Below, one piece after another: positions 25,477 to 32,590 of a stretch of 50,738 nt of DNA; position 1 is the stretch's first letter, and each line of letters starts with the position of its first letter. Source of the stretch: an uncultured Prevotella sp. (GTDB taxonomy: Bacteria; Bacteroidota; Bacteroidia; Bacteroidales; Bacteroidaceae). The position numbers and the translations under genes are program-made. A model generated the notes under the pieces. The model ran no database searches. It was given only the letters and a program-made list of their open reading frames with translations, and was not told the DNA's origin. Where the stretch lies: the NCBI GenBank assembly GCA_946623195.1, contig CAMOQW010000002.1, positions 1 through 50,738 on the forward strand, written 5' to 3'.

Positions 25477-25532
25477 TATGAGGACTTCAGCTGCGTGGCA
25501 AGTATCGGTGGCGGTATCATCGACCGGACGCA
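25477..25532. repeat. Left copy of a ~55-bp diverged direct repeat
   Basis: This segment (TATGAGGACTTCAGC… to …CCGGACGCA) matches 25948-26002 with about ten substitutions and one indel. The right copy contains the stop codon and the last codons of the SpoIIE phosphatase gene. The left copy has no upstream gene part. Read on the plus strand both copies give a similar peptide, YEDFS(C/R)V(A/T)SIGGG. Confidence 0.8.
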
Positions 25533-25549
25533 AATGTCGTTTGGAAGAT

Positions 25550-25603
25550 TCGTTCAACCGTTCAATCCACCTATATATATAGGTGGATTGAACGGTTGAA
25601 CGA
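25550..25603. repeat. Perfect 54-bp palindrome
   Basis: Bases 25550 to 25603 are a perfect, spacerless inverted repeat (27-nt arms) centred between 25576 and 25577 on TATATATA. Each arm contains GTTCAACC and GTTCAATCC as a near-direct repeat. It could extrude as a cruciform or fold as a 27-bp RNA hairpin. It lies in no gene. It is too long for a normal terminator and has no U-tract. Confidence 0.9.
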
Positions 25604-25633
25604 GAATGACATCACAAGAATTATCCAAACAAG

Positions 25634-25836
25634 GGTGACAGGGTGGCAGAACCACTGCAGCCATTGGGTTTGTCACCCTTTTGGCAAGGTGACAAGGGTG
25701 ACAGGTGGCAGTATTCACTGAAGGCTGTTTCCATGGGTGGCAATGCTGTCTTGTAAAAGTGGCAGCAAACATGCAGCACCGATAAGTGGCACATAACCAA
25801 CGAATTTTCTCGAGAATTTATACAATAAGTGCCACT
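25634..25836. repeat. Cluster of ten GGTGRCA-like heptamers
   Basis: GGTGACA occurs at 25634, 25688 and 25697; GGTGGCA at 25642, 25704 and 25736; AGTGGCA at 25758 and 25785; inverted copies TGTCACC at 25671 and TGCCACT at 25830. Paired copies make hairpins: TTGTCACC (25670-25677) with GGTGACAA (25688-25695), and TAAGTGGCAC (25783-25792) with GTGCCACTTA (25829-25838). Spacing is irregular. It looks like a multi-site binding region such as iterons or the regulatory end of a mobile element, but no replication or transposition gene is near. Confidence 0.75.
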
Positions 25837-25947
25837 TAAGCAACAATAACCAGGGAGTATCGGTTGAATTTTCACGAAAATCCGATGATTTGCGGCATCT
25901 TGCACGGGTACAGTCCTCTGTGCTCAAAAGGGAAGGAGGCAAGAATG

Positions 25948-26002
25948 TATGAGGACTTCAGCCGCGTGACAAGCATCGGTGGAGGTCTATTACCCGGATG
26001 CA
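25948..26002. repeat. Right copy of the ~55-bp direct repeat, overlapping the SpoIIE gene end
   Basis: This matches 25477-25532 (TATGAGGACTTCAGC…). It spans the stop codon (25958-25960) and the last 14 or so codons of the phosphatase gene on the minus strand, so the repeat supplies that protein's C-terminal tail (DLHRCLSRG). Confidence 0.8.
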
Positions 26003-27952
26003 CATCATAGTGAGGTCGTCGTTGGGCTCTGCGCCGTTACGGTGTCGTTCCACCTCATCGGTCAGGGTCTCTATCACCTGCTGCGACGTCTCGAACTGCA
26101 TGCTTCGCAGGATGCTGAGCAGGCGTTGCTCGCCAAACTGCTCCTGCTGGCGGTTTTCGGCTTCGTTGAGTCCGTCGGTATAAATGAAGAGCGGACGGCC
26201 CTTGATGCTGTCGACCTCTTCGCCCACGAATTCCAGTCCGCTCCACAGTCCGAGGGGAGCATTGGACTCCATCTTCAGGAAGTCGCCATGCGAGGCGGTA
26301 CCCCCGATGACGGGCGGGTTATGGCCGGCATTGCAGAACCACAGGTGGCCGGTCTCCAAGTCAACAAGTCCGACGAAGAGGGTGACAAACATGCCGTTCT
26401 CGTTGTCGTCGCCTGACAGCGCGTCATTGATACGGGTGCAGATTTCCGCAGGCTGCATCCCCTGCCGGGCCAGTGTCTGGAACAGTCGGGTAGCCTGAGC
26501 CATGAACAGGGAGGCCGGCATTCCCTTGCCACTGACGTCGCCGACACAGAAATAGAGCATGCTGCCGCTCATGACATAGCCGTAGAGGTCGCCGCCCACT
26601 TCACGGGCAGGCACCATAGAGGCATACATGTCGAGCCACTCGCTGTGCGGGAACGTGCTGGGCACCATCGACATCTGTATGTTACGGGCAATGTGCAGCT
26701 CGCTCTCCATGCGTCCTTGCCGGGCCTTCACCTCAGCCAGTCGGCGGGCAGCCCGCAGTTGCAGGAAGATATAGGTAATGATGGCGATGACCACAAGAGC
26801 AGCGATGGCAATGAGCATATACAGCTGGCGCTGCTCCGACTGCATGTGTTCGCGCTCGGCCTGCATCTTGAGTTCGTCCAGTTCGAAGCGCTTGTTGAGT
26901 TCGTTCAACTGTTGGCGGGTCTCGTCCTGGTTCAGAGAGTCCACCAGTTTGTAGCGCTGGTCCAGATAGCCGAAGGCCTCTTTCCACCGTCCTGTCCCCG
27001 ACATGATGAGGGCGCGTTGCTTCAACACTTCAGCGTATGCATTGATGTCCAGTTCCTTAGCCAGCGGCAACTGTTCGTCGCTCAGTCGGAGGGCCTCAGC
27101 ATAGTCTTTGCGCTCCAGGGCCAGTTGTGTGCGATAGCCCATCACCTCGTTGCGCGTCACCTTCGACCATCCCATGACCTCGATATATTTCACCACCGAG
27201 TCAACATGCATGGCAGCCTTGTCTACCTCCTTGTTCTTTAAATAGTAGGAGTAGCACGAGTGATGGTAGTAGTAGAGCCAGTTGGAAATCTGCTTGTGCG
27301 GTATAGTCGTATCAGCACGACATTTGCTGAGGTCGTCATACCACTGGTCAAGCGTCAGCCGCATTTTCTGCAGGTCCCCCATGTTTTTCAGCTCGTTGAC
27401 GTAATAGACGTAGATGGTGTTCTTCAGGAAGGGGTCAGCAGCTGGCGGATAGCTGGCCAGCGCCCTTTCAAAGCTGCGGGTGGCCTCCTGGTGGTTCATC
27501 TGGCCATCGTAGACCATCGCTTTCAGGAATTCAGCTACCGTCAGTCCATACTTGTCGCCACGCTGCACGGCATCGGTGTGAATCTGCTGGGCCACGCTGA
27601 TGGCCTTGCTGTGTTCGCCTCTGAAGTTATACTCCTCACCCAGCAGCATCCAGGTGTCGTAGTAGTCGGCCCAGAGTTCATGGCTTTTGCAAAAGTCGAG
27701 CACGCCAGGCACCATCATCACCAGCGTGTCGTGAATGTTATTGTTGTAGTAGTAGGCCAGCTCCATATATCTCTTCTTGGCAGAATCGGCCCAGTTGACG
27801 GTTTTTCCCTGGCCGGCACGTCCCCTGCCGTCATCGCTCAAGCCGGAATTTTTTCCACCCTGTCTGCTGCAAGCTCCTGTCAGCATCAGCAACAGTCCAC
27901 ATAAGGCGAGGCCTGTGGTCAAGGTCCTATTGGTCAGTCTGGTTTTCATCAT
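25958..27952 (-). CDS. Membrane-anchored SpoIIE/RsbU-type serine phosphatase with TPR-like sensor
   Basis: A 664-residue signalling protein. The N-terminus looks like a lipoprotein signal (LLMLTGAC, lipid cysteine C28). Residues about 50-340 form helical TPR-like repeats outside the cytoplasm, a coiled coil follows at about 340-375, a membrane helix at 378-399, a second coil at 400-425, and a PP2C/SpoIIE domain at about 440-650. Metal-binding acidic sites are visible in GGDLYGY (D455), GDVSGKGMPASLF (D482), CNAGHNPP and the ending DDLTMM. Such phosphatases usually remove phosphate from anti-anti-sigma factors; no partner gene is adjacent. The last nine residues come from a repeat that also occurs at 25477-25532, so the native C-terminus has probably been replaced. 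Domain calls are confident. Confidence 0.88.
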   Translation of the reverse strand: MMKTRLTNRTLTTGLALCGLLLMLTGACSRQGGKNSGLSDDGRGRAGQGKTVNWADSAKKRYMELAYYYNNNIHDTLVMMVPGVLDFCKSHELWADYYDTWMLLGEEYNFRGEHSKAISVAQQIHTDAVQRGDKYGLTVAEFLKAMVYDGQMNHQEATRSFERALASYPPAADPFLKNTIYVYYVNELKNMGDLQKMRLTLDQWYDDLSKCRADTTIPHKQISNWLYYYHHSCYSYYLKNKEVDKAAMHVDSVVKYIEVMGWSKVTRNEVMGYRTQLALERKDYAEALRLSDEQLPLAKELDINAYAEVLKQRALIMSGTGRWKEAFGYLDQRYKLVDSLNQDETRQQLNELNKRFELDELKMQAEREHMQSEQRQLYMLIAIAALVVIAIITYIFLQLRAARRLAEVKARQGRMESELHIARNIQMSMVPSTFPHSEWLDMYASMVPAREVGGDLYGYVMSGSMLYFCVGDVSGKGMPASLFMAQATRLFQTLARQGMQPAEICTRINDALSGDDNENGMFVTLFVGLVDLETGHLWFCNAGHNPPVIGGTASHGDFLKMESNAPLGLWSGLEFVGEEVDSIKGRPLFIYTDGLNEAENRQQEQFGEQRLLSILRSMQFETSQQVIETLTDEVERHRNGAEPNDDLTMMCIRVIDLHRCLSRG

Positions 27953-28004
27953 CGATTCGTCTTTGGATTAAGAAAGTGCTGGTTGTCATACTACTTTATG
28001 GCTG

Positions 28005-28012
28005 CAAATTTA
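28005..28012 (-). promoter_or_regulatory. TAAATTTG element for the SpoIIE phosphatase gene
   Basis: Minus strand 28012-28005 reads TAAATTTG, 53 bp before the ATG. Confidence 0.55.
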
Positions 28013-28127
28013 CGATTTTTATTTCAAATAAGCACTATTGTTATGCGAAAAAAGCCGTTTTTCACATTTTATTCGTATCATTGCCGACAAGAACTGAAAA
28101 TAAAACCAGAATAAAAAACCTTAGACA

Positions 28128-28325
28128 ATGGGATGTTTTAGGATTGGTCTGCTGCCACGCATTCTGCTGGCTATCGTGTCAGGTATTGCCCTGGGATTGG
28201 TATTAAGCGAACCTTTGGTTCGCCTGTTTGTGACGTTCAACGGACTCTTCAGCCAGTTGTTAGGTACCTCCATGGTTGACATCATGTCGGCACTGATCTT
28301 CTCGTTTATGTATGTCGCTCTGGAT
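28128..28325 (+). pseudogene. N-terminal relic of a dicarboxylate/amino-acid:cation symporter
   Basis: The ATG at 28128 opens a frame whose first 46 codons (to about 28265) read like the start of DAACS symporters (GltP/SstT type): RIGLLPRILLAIVSGIALGL then LVRLFVTFNGLFSQLLG. A full protein has about 400 residues. After codon 46 the expected FSIPLII-type continuation is missing; the frame passes into unrelated hydrophobic sequence (MVDIMSALIFSFMYVALD) and then runs antisense through guaD to a stop at 28403. A promoter-like TATCATTG lies at 28076-28083. It is best explained as a truncated gene left by a deletion that joined it to the guaD 3' flank. Confidence 0.7.
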
Positions 28326-28326
28326 A

Positions 28327-28815
28327 CTAATATTCCGTCTTATCATCTTTCTCCGACCACAGGCGGAAGCTCTGCAAGGCTTCGTCGCGCAGCAGTGGAA
28401 TGATGGGTACGGTACGTTTGTCCATGGGACGTTCCAGTTCCTCATAGATGAAGTCGTCAGCAAAATCGATGTCGCGTGCATCTTTGCGGGTATTGCCATA
28501 ATAGATACGGTCTATGTGTGCCCAGTAGATGGCACCTAGGCACATGGGGCAAGGTTCGCAAGAGGTGTAGATAACGCAACCCGAGAGGTCGAACGTGTTC
28601 AGCTTCTGGCAAGCCCTGCGAATGGTGTTCACTTCCGCATGAGCCGTGGGGTCGAGATCGATGGTGACACGATTACTGCTGCCGGCAATGATTTCTCCGT
28701 CCTTGACGATGACAGCGCCGAAGGGACCGCCGCCACGCAGCACACTCTCGCTGGCCAGCCGGATGGCCTCACGCATAAAAGCGCGGTCTTGTTCTGTGAT
28801 GGTTACAGTTTCCAT
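28327..28815 (-). CDS. guaD: Guanine deaminase, cytidine-deaminase fold
   Basis: A 162-residue zinc hydrolase that turns guanine into xanthine. The zinc motifs are HAEVNTIRRAC (zinc histidine and catalytic glutamate) and TSCEPCPMCLGAIYWA (PCxxC). The PTAHAE and CLGAIYWA wording, the length and the C-terminal …EY end match the small Bacillus GuaD type rather than the tRNA deaminase TadA, which has different flanks. It lies 10 bp downstream of nrdG on the same strand, so it may be transcribed with nrdDG. TadA-like activity is the main alternative. Confidence 0.85.
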   Translation of the reverse strand: METVTITEQDRAFMREAIRLASESVLRGGGPFGAVIVKDGEIIAGSSNRVTIDLDPTAHAEVNTIRRACQKLNTFDLSGCVIYTSCEPCPMCLGAIYWAHIDRIYYGNTRKDARDIDFADDFIYEELERPMDKRTVPIIPLLRDEALQSFRLWSEKDDKTEY

Positions 28816-28825
28816 AATTTTTCCG

Positions 28826-29308
28826 TTAAATAGCTACGCCGCTTTGGCGACGGAAGCGATAAGTGATATCTTCGAAAGAGCCATCCATCAGACGGCGATA
28901 AAGGCGCTGATTGGTTGTGGGCGATTTCAGGCCCCCAAGATGCTTGATATAGGGTCCGATCTTGATGAAATCGAAGTCTGCCTTGTTCACCACCGATGGC
29001 ACGCGGATGCGCCCGCTGTACCAGGCCACATGGAACTGCGGATGATACTCGTGGATGTACTGCGCCAACTGGTTGACACTCTTGGGATCGGCATCACCGC
29101 CCATAAAGGCAATGCAGGTGATGTCGGTGCCATACTGCGACACAAAGTCGTCGATGGCATCGGTGTTCAGCGGCAACCCAATGTCGTCCCAAAGATAACG
29201 GCTGTGACACCCCGGGCAGTGACACGGGCAATTAGAAATATTGATTGCCAGTGTCACTTCGTCGGGTATCTCCTGGAACACCACGCCTGTGTTTACGTAT
29301 TTCAGCAT
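28826..29308 (-). CDS. nrdG: Anaerobic ribonucleotide reductase-activating protein
   Basis: A 160-residue radical SAM activase. The cluster motif CxxxCxxC is C27, C31 and C34 (NCPCHCPGCHSRYLWD), with an extra cysteine at 29. It uses SAM and a 4Fe-4S cluster to make the glycyl radical on NrdD. The middle holds FMGGDADPKSV, the GGxxD-type SAM-binding stretch, and the rest fits the short NrdG family. It lies 18 bp after nrdD on the same strand. Confidence 0.95.
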   Translation of the reverse strand: MLKYVNTGVVFQEIPDEVTLAINISNCPCHCPGCHSRYLWDDIGLPLNTDAIDDFVSQYGTDITCIAFMGGDADPKSVNQLAQYIHEYHPQFHVAWYSGRIRVPSVVNKADFDFIKIGPYIKHLGGLKSPTTNQRLYRRLMDGSFEDITYRFRRQSGVAI

Positions 29309-29326
29309 GTTACGCGATTTAAACTG

Positions 29327-31432
29327 TTAGTTCTTAGCCCCTGCATGGGCATAGTAACGGCGCGCAGCCTCCTCCTGACGAGGCTGCGAGAAATTGCTGA
29401 CGCGCTTCAGGTAGCCAATGATACGGGTCATATAGTCCACGTTCTTCGAGTGGCAGTGGGGGCACTCCTTGAGGTAGCGCTTGTCAATATGGCCACAGTC
29501 GTTGCACACGGTATTAGGAATGTTGAACGTGAAATAGTTGCAACCCTCCTGGGCAGCCACCTTCAGCAGGTGCTGATACTGCTGCTTCGACAGATGCTCG
29601 TCGAGATTCATGTGCAGGGCAGAGCCACCGGTCAAATGCTCAATGTATGGGCGACCGTGCAACTTAAACTTGTCAATGACGCTGAGCGAGTCGTCCTCCA
29701 CGACGTAGAAATAGCTGTTGTAGCAGTCACGTGGCACGAAATAGCCGTCCTCACGATCCCACTTCGCGTGCTTCACACCGACATTCTCAGCAGGTATCAT
29801 CTCGCAGTTGAACATGACATCCTTGGAACGGTACTGCTTGTTGTACTTCTCTATCAGACCAAGGATGCCCTGTACGAATTTCTTGTAATCGTCGTTGGGC
29901 GTAATCTTCATGCCCATAAATTCTGCAGCCTCCACCAGTCCGTTGATGCCGATAGTCAGATACTGACGGCTGATGTTGATATAGCCGGCATCAAACAACG
30001 GCAGCATACCATGAGCCTGCAGGTCCTTCAAGTTCTCGTTATAAGCCAGCTGCACCTTATGGCAGAGGTCGATGACACCCTCCAGGTACTTCAGGTAGTC
30101 TATCTTATGATTGACGGCATACTGGACACAGCGGTTCAGGTTGATGGTAAGCACAGACTTGGAACCCGTCGACACACCACCAGCTCCCAGCGTATAGGAG
30201 AATCCGTTGTCGGTAATCTCGTTGCGCAGGCGGCAGCACGACGACAGCGAGTCGGCATTATCGCTCATGTAGGTGAAGAACGAGTGACCCTCCGAATACA
30301 TCTCGGCGGTAAAGTCGCCCCACTCCTTATCCTTGCATTCACCATTCTCGTCGACCAGCAGTGCCATCGTCTCCACGGGGAAGGTCAGCAGGGTCTTGGT
30401 GCGCTCCTGGTTGAACCACTTCATGAAGCGCTTCTGCAGCCAGGAGAGTCCATCCCAGTCGGGCTGGCTGCCGTCGGGGAAGTAGAACTCACCGAATATC
30501 GACTCGAAATAATACTTATCGTAGTAGGCAACATTCCAGAATACAGCCTGATAGTTGCGCGCTCCGGTAGGCTGGTTCAGCGAATACACTATCTGCTCAA
30601 AGTAGTCGGTGATGACCTTGTCGATAGAGCGCTTCTTCAGCGAGAGATCGGCCTGCTGGTCGGGATGCTGCCAGTAGTCCTTGCCGTACTCCTTGCCGAT
30701 GAAGTAGTTCATATACATCAGGAACTCCGGCGTAGCACAGGCTCCTGCAAGCATCGAACTGACCATGAACACCATGTTGATGAAACCTCCGGCAAACGAC
30801 TTCAGGTTGGTGGGAGCCGTCGAGTTGCCGCCAATCGAAGTGGTACCGCCAATGAGCCAGGGGTACATGGTGATAGAGGCACAATAGTTGGCCAGCGACG
30901 TCTCGTCATTCTTATATATAAAATGGTGGGTCAGCTTGTCAATGTACTCATTAGCCAAATCCTTGCCGAACATCTTCTTGATGCGCTCCGTGAGCAGACG
31001 ACGGTTCAGGCGGATGAAGTTCGACTTGGGCAATTCACCTATGAGCGTAGCAATATTCTTATGCTCCACGTTGGCATTGGCATCGAACTTGGAACTGGTG
31101 GCAGCATTGGCCGACTCCAAATACTCCGACAAGAACATCATCTTCTCCAGCGTCTCACGGTCCTCAGTGTGCTGCTGGCGATAAAGCATGAACGACTTTG
31201 CCACCTTGTAGAAGCCTTCGCGCATCAGAGCCTCTTCCACCTGGTTCTGAATGTCCTCCACCGTAATGTCGTCGTGGATGTCCAGATGACTGAGAATCCT
31301 GGAAATGGTTCCAAGGTCGGCAGGCTCATTCACACTCTCGAACGCCTTGACGATAGCGTTCATGATTTTGTCTAACGAGAACTGGTCTTTTGATCCGTCG
31401 CGTTTGGTAATGGTAAAATTCTTAATCTCCAT
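29327..31432 (-). CDS. nrdD: Anaerobic ribonucleoside-triphosphate reductase
   Basis: A 701-residue class III reductase that makes dNTPs without oxygen. An N-terminal ATP-cone (about residues 5-95, ITKRDGSKDQFSLDKIMNAI) gives allosteric control. The large barrel domain follows. Near the C-terminus are the zinc site CNDCGHI…CPHCHS and the glycyl-radical loop RIIGYLKRVS, with G673 as the radical residue. NrdG follows immediately. The 5' leader is about 120 nt and carries two hairpins that are part of the repeat array at 31484-31550. Confidence 0.96.
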   Translation of the reverse strand: MEIKNFTITKRDGSKDQFSLDKIMNAIVKAFESVNEPADLGTISRILSHLDIHDDITVEDIQNQVEEALMREGFYKVAKSFMLYRQQHTEDRETLEKMMFLSEYLESANAATSSKFDANANVEHKNIATLIGELPKSNFIRLNRRLLTERIKKMFGKDLANEYIDKLTHHFIYKNDETSLANYCASITMYPWLIGGTTSIGGNSTAPTNLKSFAGGFINMVFMVSSMLAGACATPEFLMYMNYFIGKEYGKDYWQHPDQQADLSLKKRSIDKVITDYFEQIVYSLNQPTGARNYQAVFWNVAYYDKYYFESIFGEFYFPDGSQPDWDGLSWLQKRFMKWFNQERTKTLLTFPVETMALLVDENGECKDKEWGDFTAEMYSEGHSFFTYMSDNADSLSSCCRLRNEITDNGFSYTLGAGGVSTGSKSVLTINLNRCVQYAVNHKIDYLKYLEGVIDLCHKVQLAYNENLKDLQAHGMLPLFDAGYINISRQYLTIGINGLVEAAEFMGMKITPNDDYKKFVQGILGLIEKYNKQYRSKDVMFNCEMIPAENVGVKHAKWDREDGYFVPRDCYNSYFYVVEDDSLSVIDKFKLHGRPYIEHLTGGSALHMNLDEHLSKQQYQHLLKVAAQEGCNYFTFNIPNTVCNDCGHIDKRYLKECPHCHSKNVDYMTRIIGYLKRVSNFSQPRQEEAARRYYAHAGAKN

Positions 31433-31483
31433 TGTTAGTAGGTATCTCTTTTATTACTTTATTTTCTCTTTTTACTGGTCTGG

Positions 31484-31550
31484 AAAGTTTTCCGTTTCGG
31501 ACAACTTTTAGGTTCGGCATTCGAAAAAAGTTTCCCGTTTCGGGAAACCC
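31484..31550. repeat. Array of three GTTTCGG units in the nrdD leader
   Basis: Units AGTTTTCCGTTTCGG (31486-31500), ACTTTTAGGTTCGG (31504-31517) and AGTTTCCCGTTTCGG (31529-31543) lie 17-26 bp apart. Units 1 and 3 form hairpins with the same TTT loop: TCCG/CGGA (31491-31501) and GTTTCCCG/CGGGAAAC (31530-31548). It lies between divergent nrdD and the aldolase gene and is transcribed in the nrdD leader. Confidence 0.6.
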
Positions 31551-31560
31551 GAATCGCTTG

Positions 31561-31568
31561 CAAAGGTA
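31561..31568 (-). promoter_or_regulatory. TACCTTTG promoter element for nrdDG
   Basis: Minus strand 31568-31561 reads TACCTTTG, 128 bp before the nrdD ATG. No -33 match is obvious. The repeat array lies between it and the gene. Confidence 0.7.
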
Positions 31569-31699
31569 CGAAATTTGTCTGAACCATGTACACCTTTTCG
31601 GAAGAAATATTTGCAAAAAATAGTTAACGGCATCATACTGATGACTTATCGAAAGCTCGTACGTCATTAATACATAATAACGTATAACCAAAACTGACG

Positions 31700-32587
31700 A
31701 TGAACAACAGCAAGTTTCATGGCGTGGTAGTGCCCATGGTCACACCCGTCACTCAGGACGGACGGCTCGACACGGAAGCCGTCAAGAGAATTATCAACTT
31801 TTTTGCCGACCACCAGGTGTCGCCCCTGCTGATGGGCACCACCGGCGAAGGCAACAGCGTGAGCCAGCAGGACGGGCAGCTGATGGTAGAGACAGCTGTG
31901 AAAGCGGCAGACGGACGAATACTCATCTATGCCGGACTGACGGGCAACTGCTTCAGCGAGCAGGTGCGGCAGGCCGAGATTTATACCGTCCTGGGGGCCG
32001 ACGTCATCGTGGCCACACTGCCCACATATTATGCGCTGACCGACGAGCAGATGTACGAATACTACCGGACACTGGCCGACTGCATCACAGGGCCGCTGAT
32101 GCTGTACAACATCCTGGCAACGACGCACATGTCGATTCCCGTTGACGTCATCCGCCGTCTGGCTGACCACCCCAACATCGTGGGACTGAAGGACTCGGAG
32201 CGAGACCTGGAGCGCATGGCGCAGTGTATTGAGATTGCCAAGAGCCGCGACGACTTTGCCTACTTCTGCGGATGGGCAGCACAGTCGGCCCACTCGCTGG
32301 AGCTGGGCGGCAACGGCATCGTACCGTCGACAGGCAACTACGTACCCGACATGTTCCAACAATTGTATGACGCAGCCATCCGAGGCGACATGCAAGAGGC
32401 CAACCGTCTGCAGGACGAGACCAACGAGATTGCCAAGATTTACCAGAAGGACCGCACACTCGGCCAGAGTCTGACCGCCCTGAAGGTCATGATGCAAACC
32501 AAGGGTCTCTGTGAACCCTGGATGCTCATGCCACTGACGAGACTTTCGGCAGAAGAAGAAAAGGCTATAGTAGACCAACTGAAGTAA
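31700..32587 (+). CDS. Dihydrodipicolinate synthase-family aldolase/lyase
   Basis: A 295-residue TIM-barrel class I aldolase of the DapA/NanA family. It keeps the Schiff-base lysine K164 (VGLKDSE), the tyrosine Y136 (LMLYNIL) and the pyruvate carboxylate loop GTTGEGNS (46-53). It is followed 3 bp later by an SSS symporter, then an Fe-alcohol dehydrogenase, a PdxA-family gene and an acid-sugar kinase, so it is not the lysine-pathway DapA in role. It probably cleaves or dehydrates a 2-keto-3-deoxy sugar acid, releasing or using pyruvate. N-acetylneuraminate lyase is an alternative, but no other sialic-acid gene is near. No TAnnTTTG promoter is evident within 60 bp of its start. Confidence 0.85.
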   Translation: MNNSKFHGVVVPMVTPVTQDGRLDTEAVKRIINFFADHQVSPLLMGTTGEGNSVSQQDGQLMVETAVKAADGRILIYAGLTGNCFSEQVRQAEIYTVLGADVIVATLPTYYALTDEQMYEYYRTLADCITGPLMLYNILATTHMSIPVDVIRRLADHPNIVGLKDSERDLERMAQCIEIAKSRDDFAYFCGWAAQSAHSLELGGNGIVPSTGNYVPDMFQQLYDAAIRGDMQEANRLQDETNEIAKIYQKDRTLGQSLTALKVMMQTKGLCEPWMLMPLTRLSAEEEKAIVDQLK

Positions 32588-32590
32588 ACC

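Noticed and set aside
25554..25772. 72-codon minus-strand ORF rich in Cys, His and Pro
   Set aside because: Its CHPCHL composition simply reflects the GGTGRCA repeats and the palindrome read through in one frame.
28646..31375. 909-codon open frame antisense to nrdD and nrdG
   Set aside because: Both minus-strand genes have complete catalytic motifs. The antisense translation is histidine/valine-rich with no family likeness.
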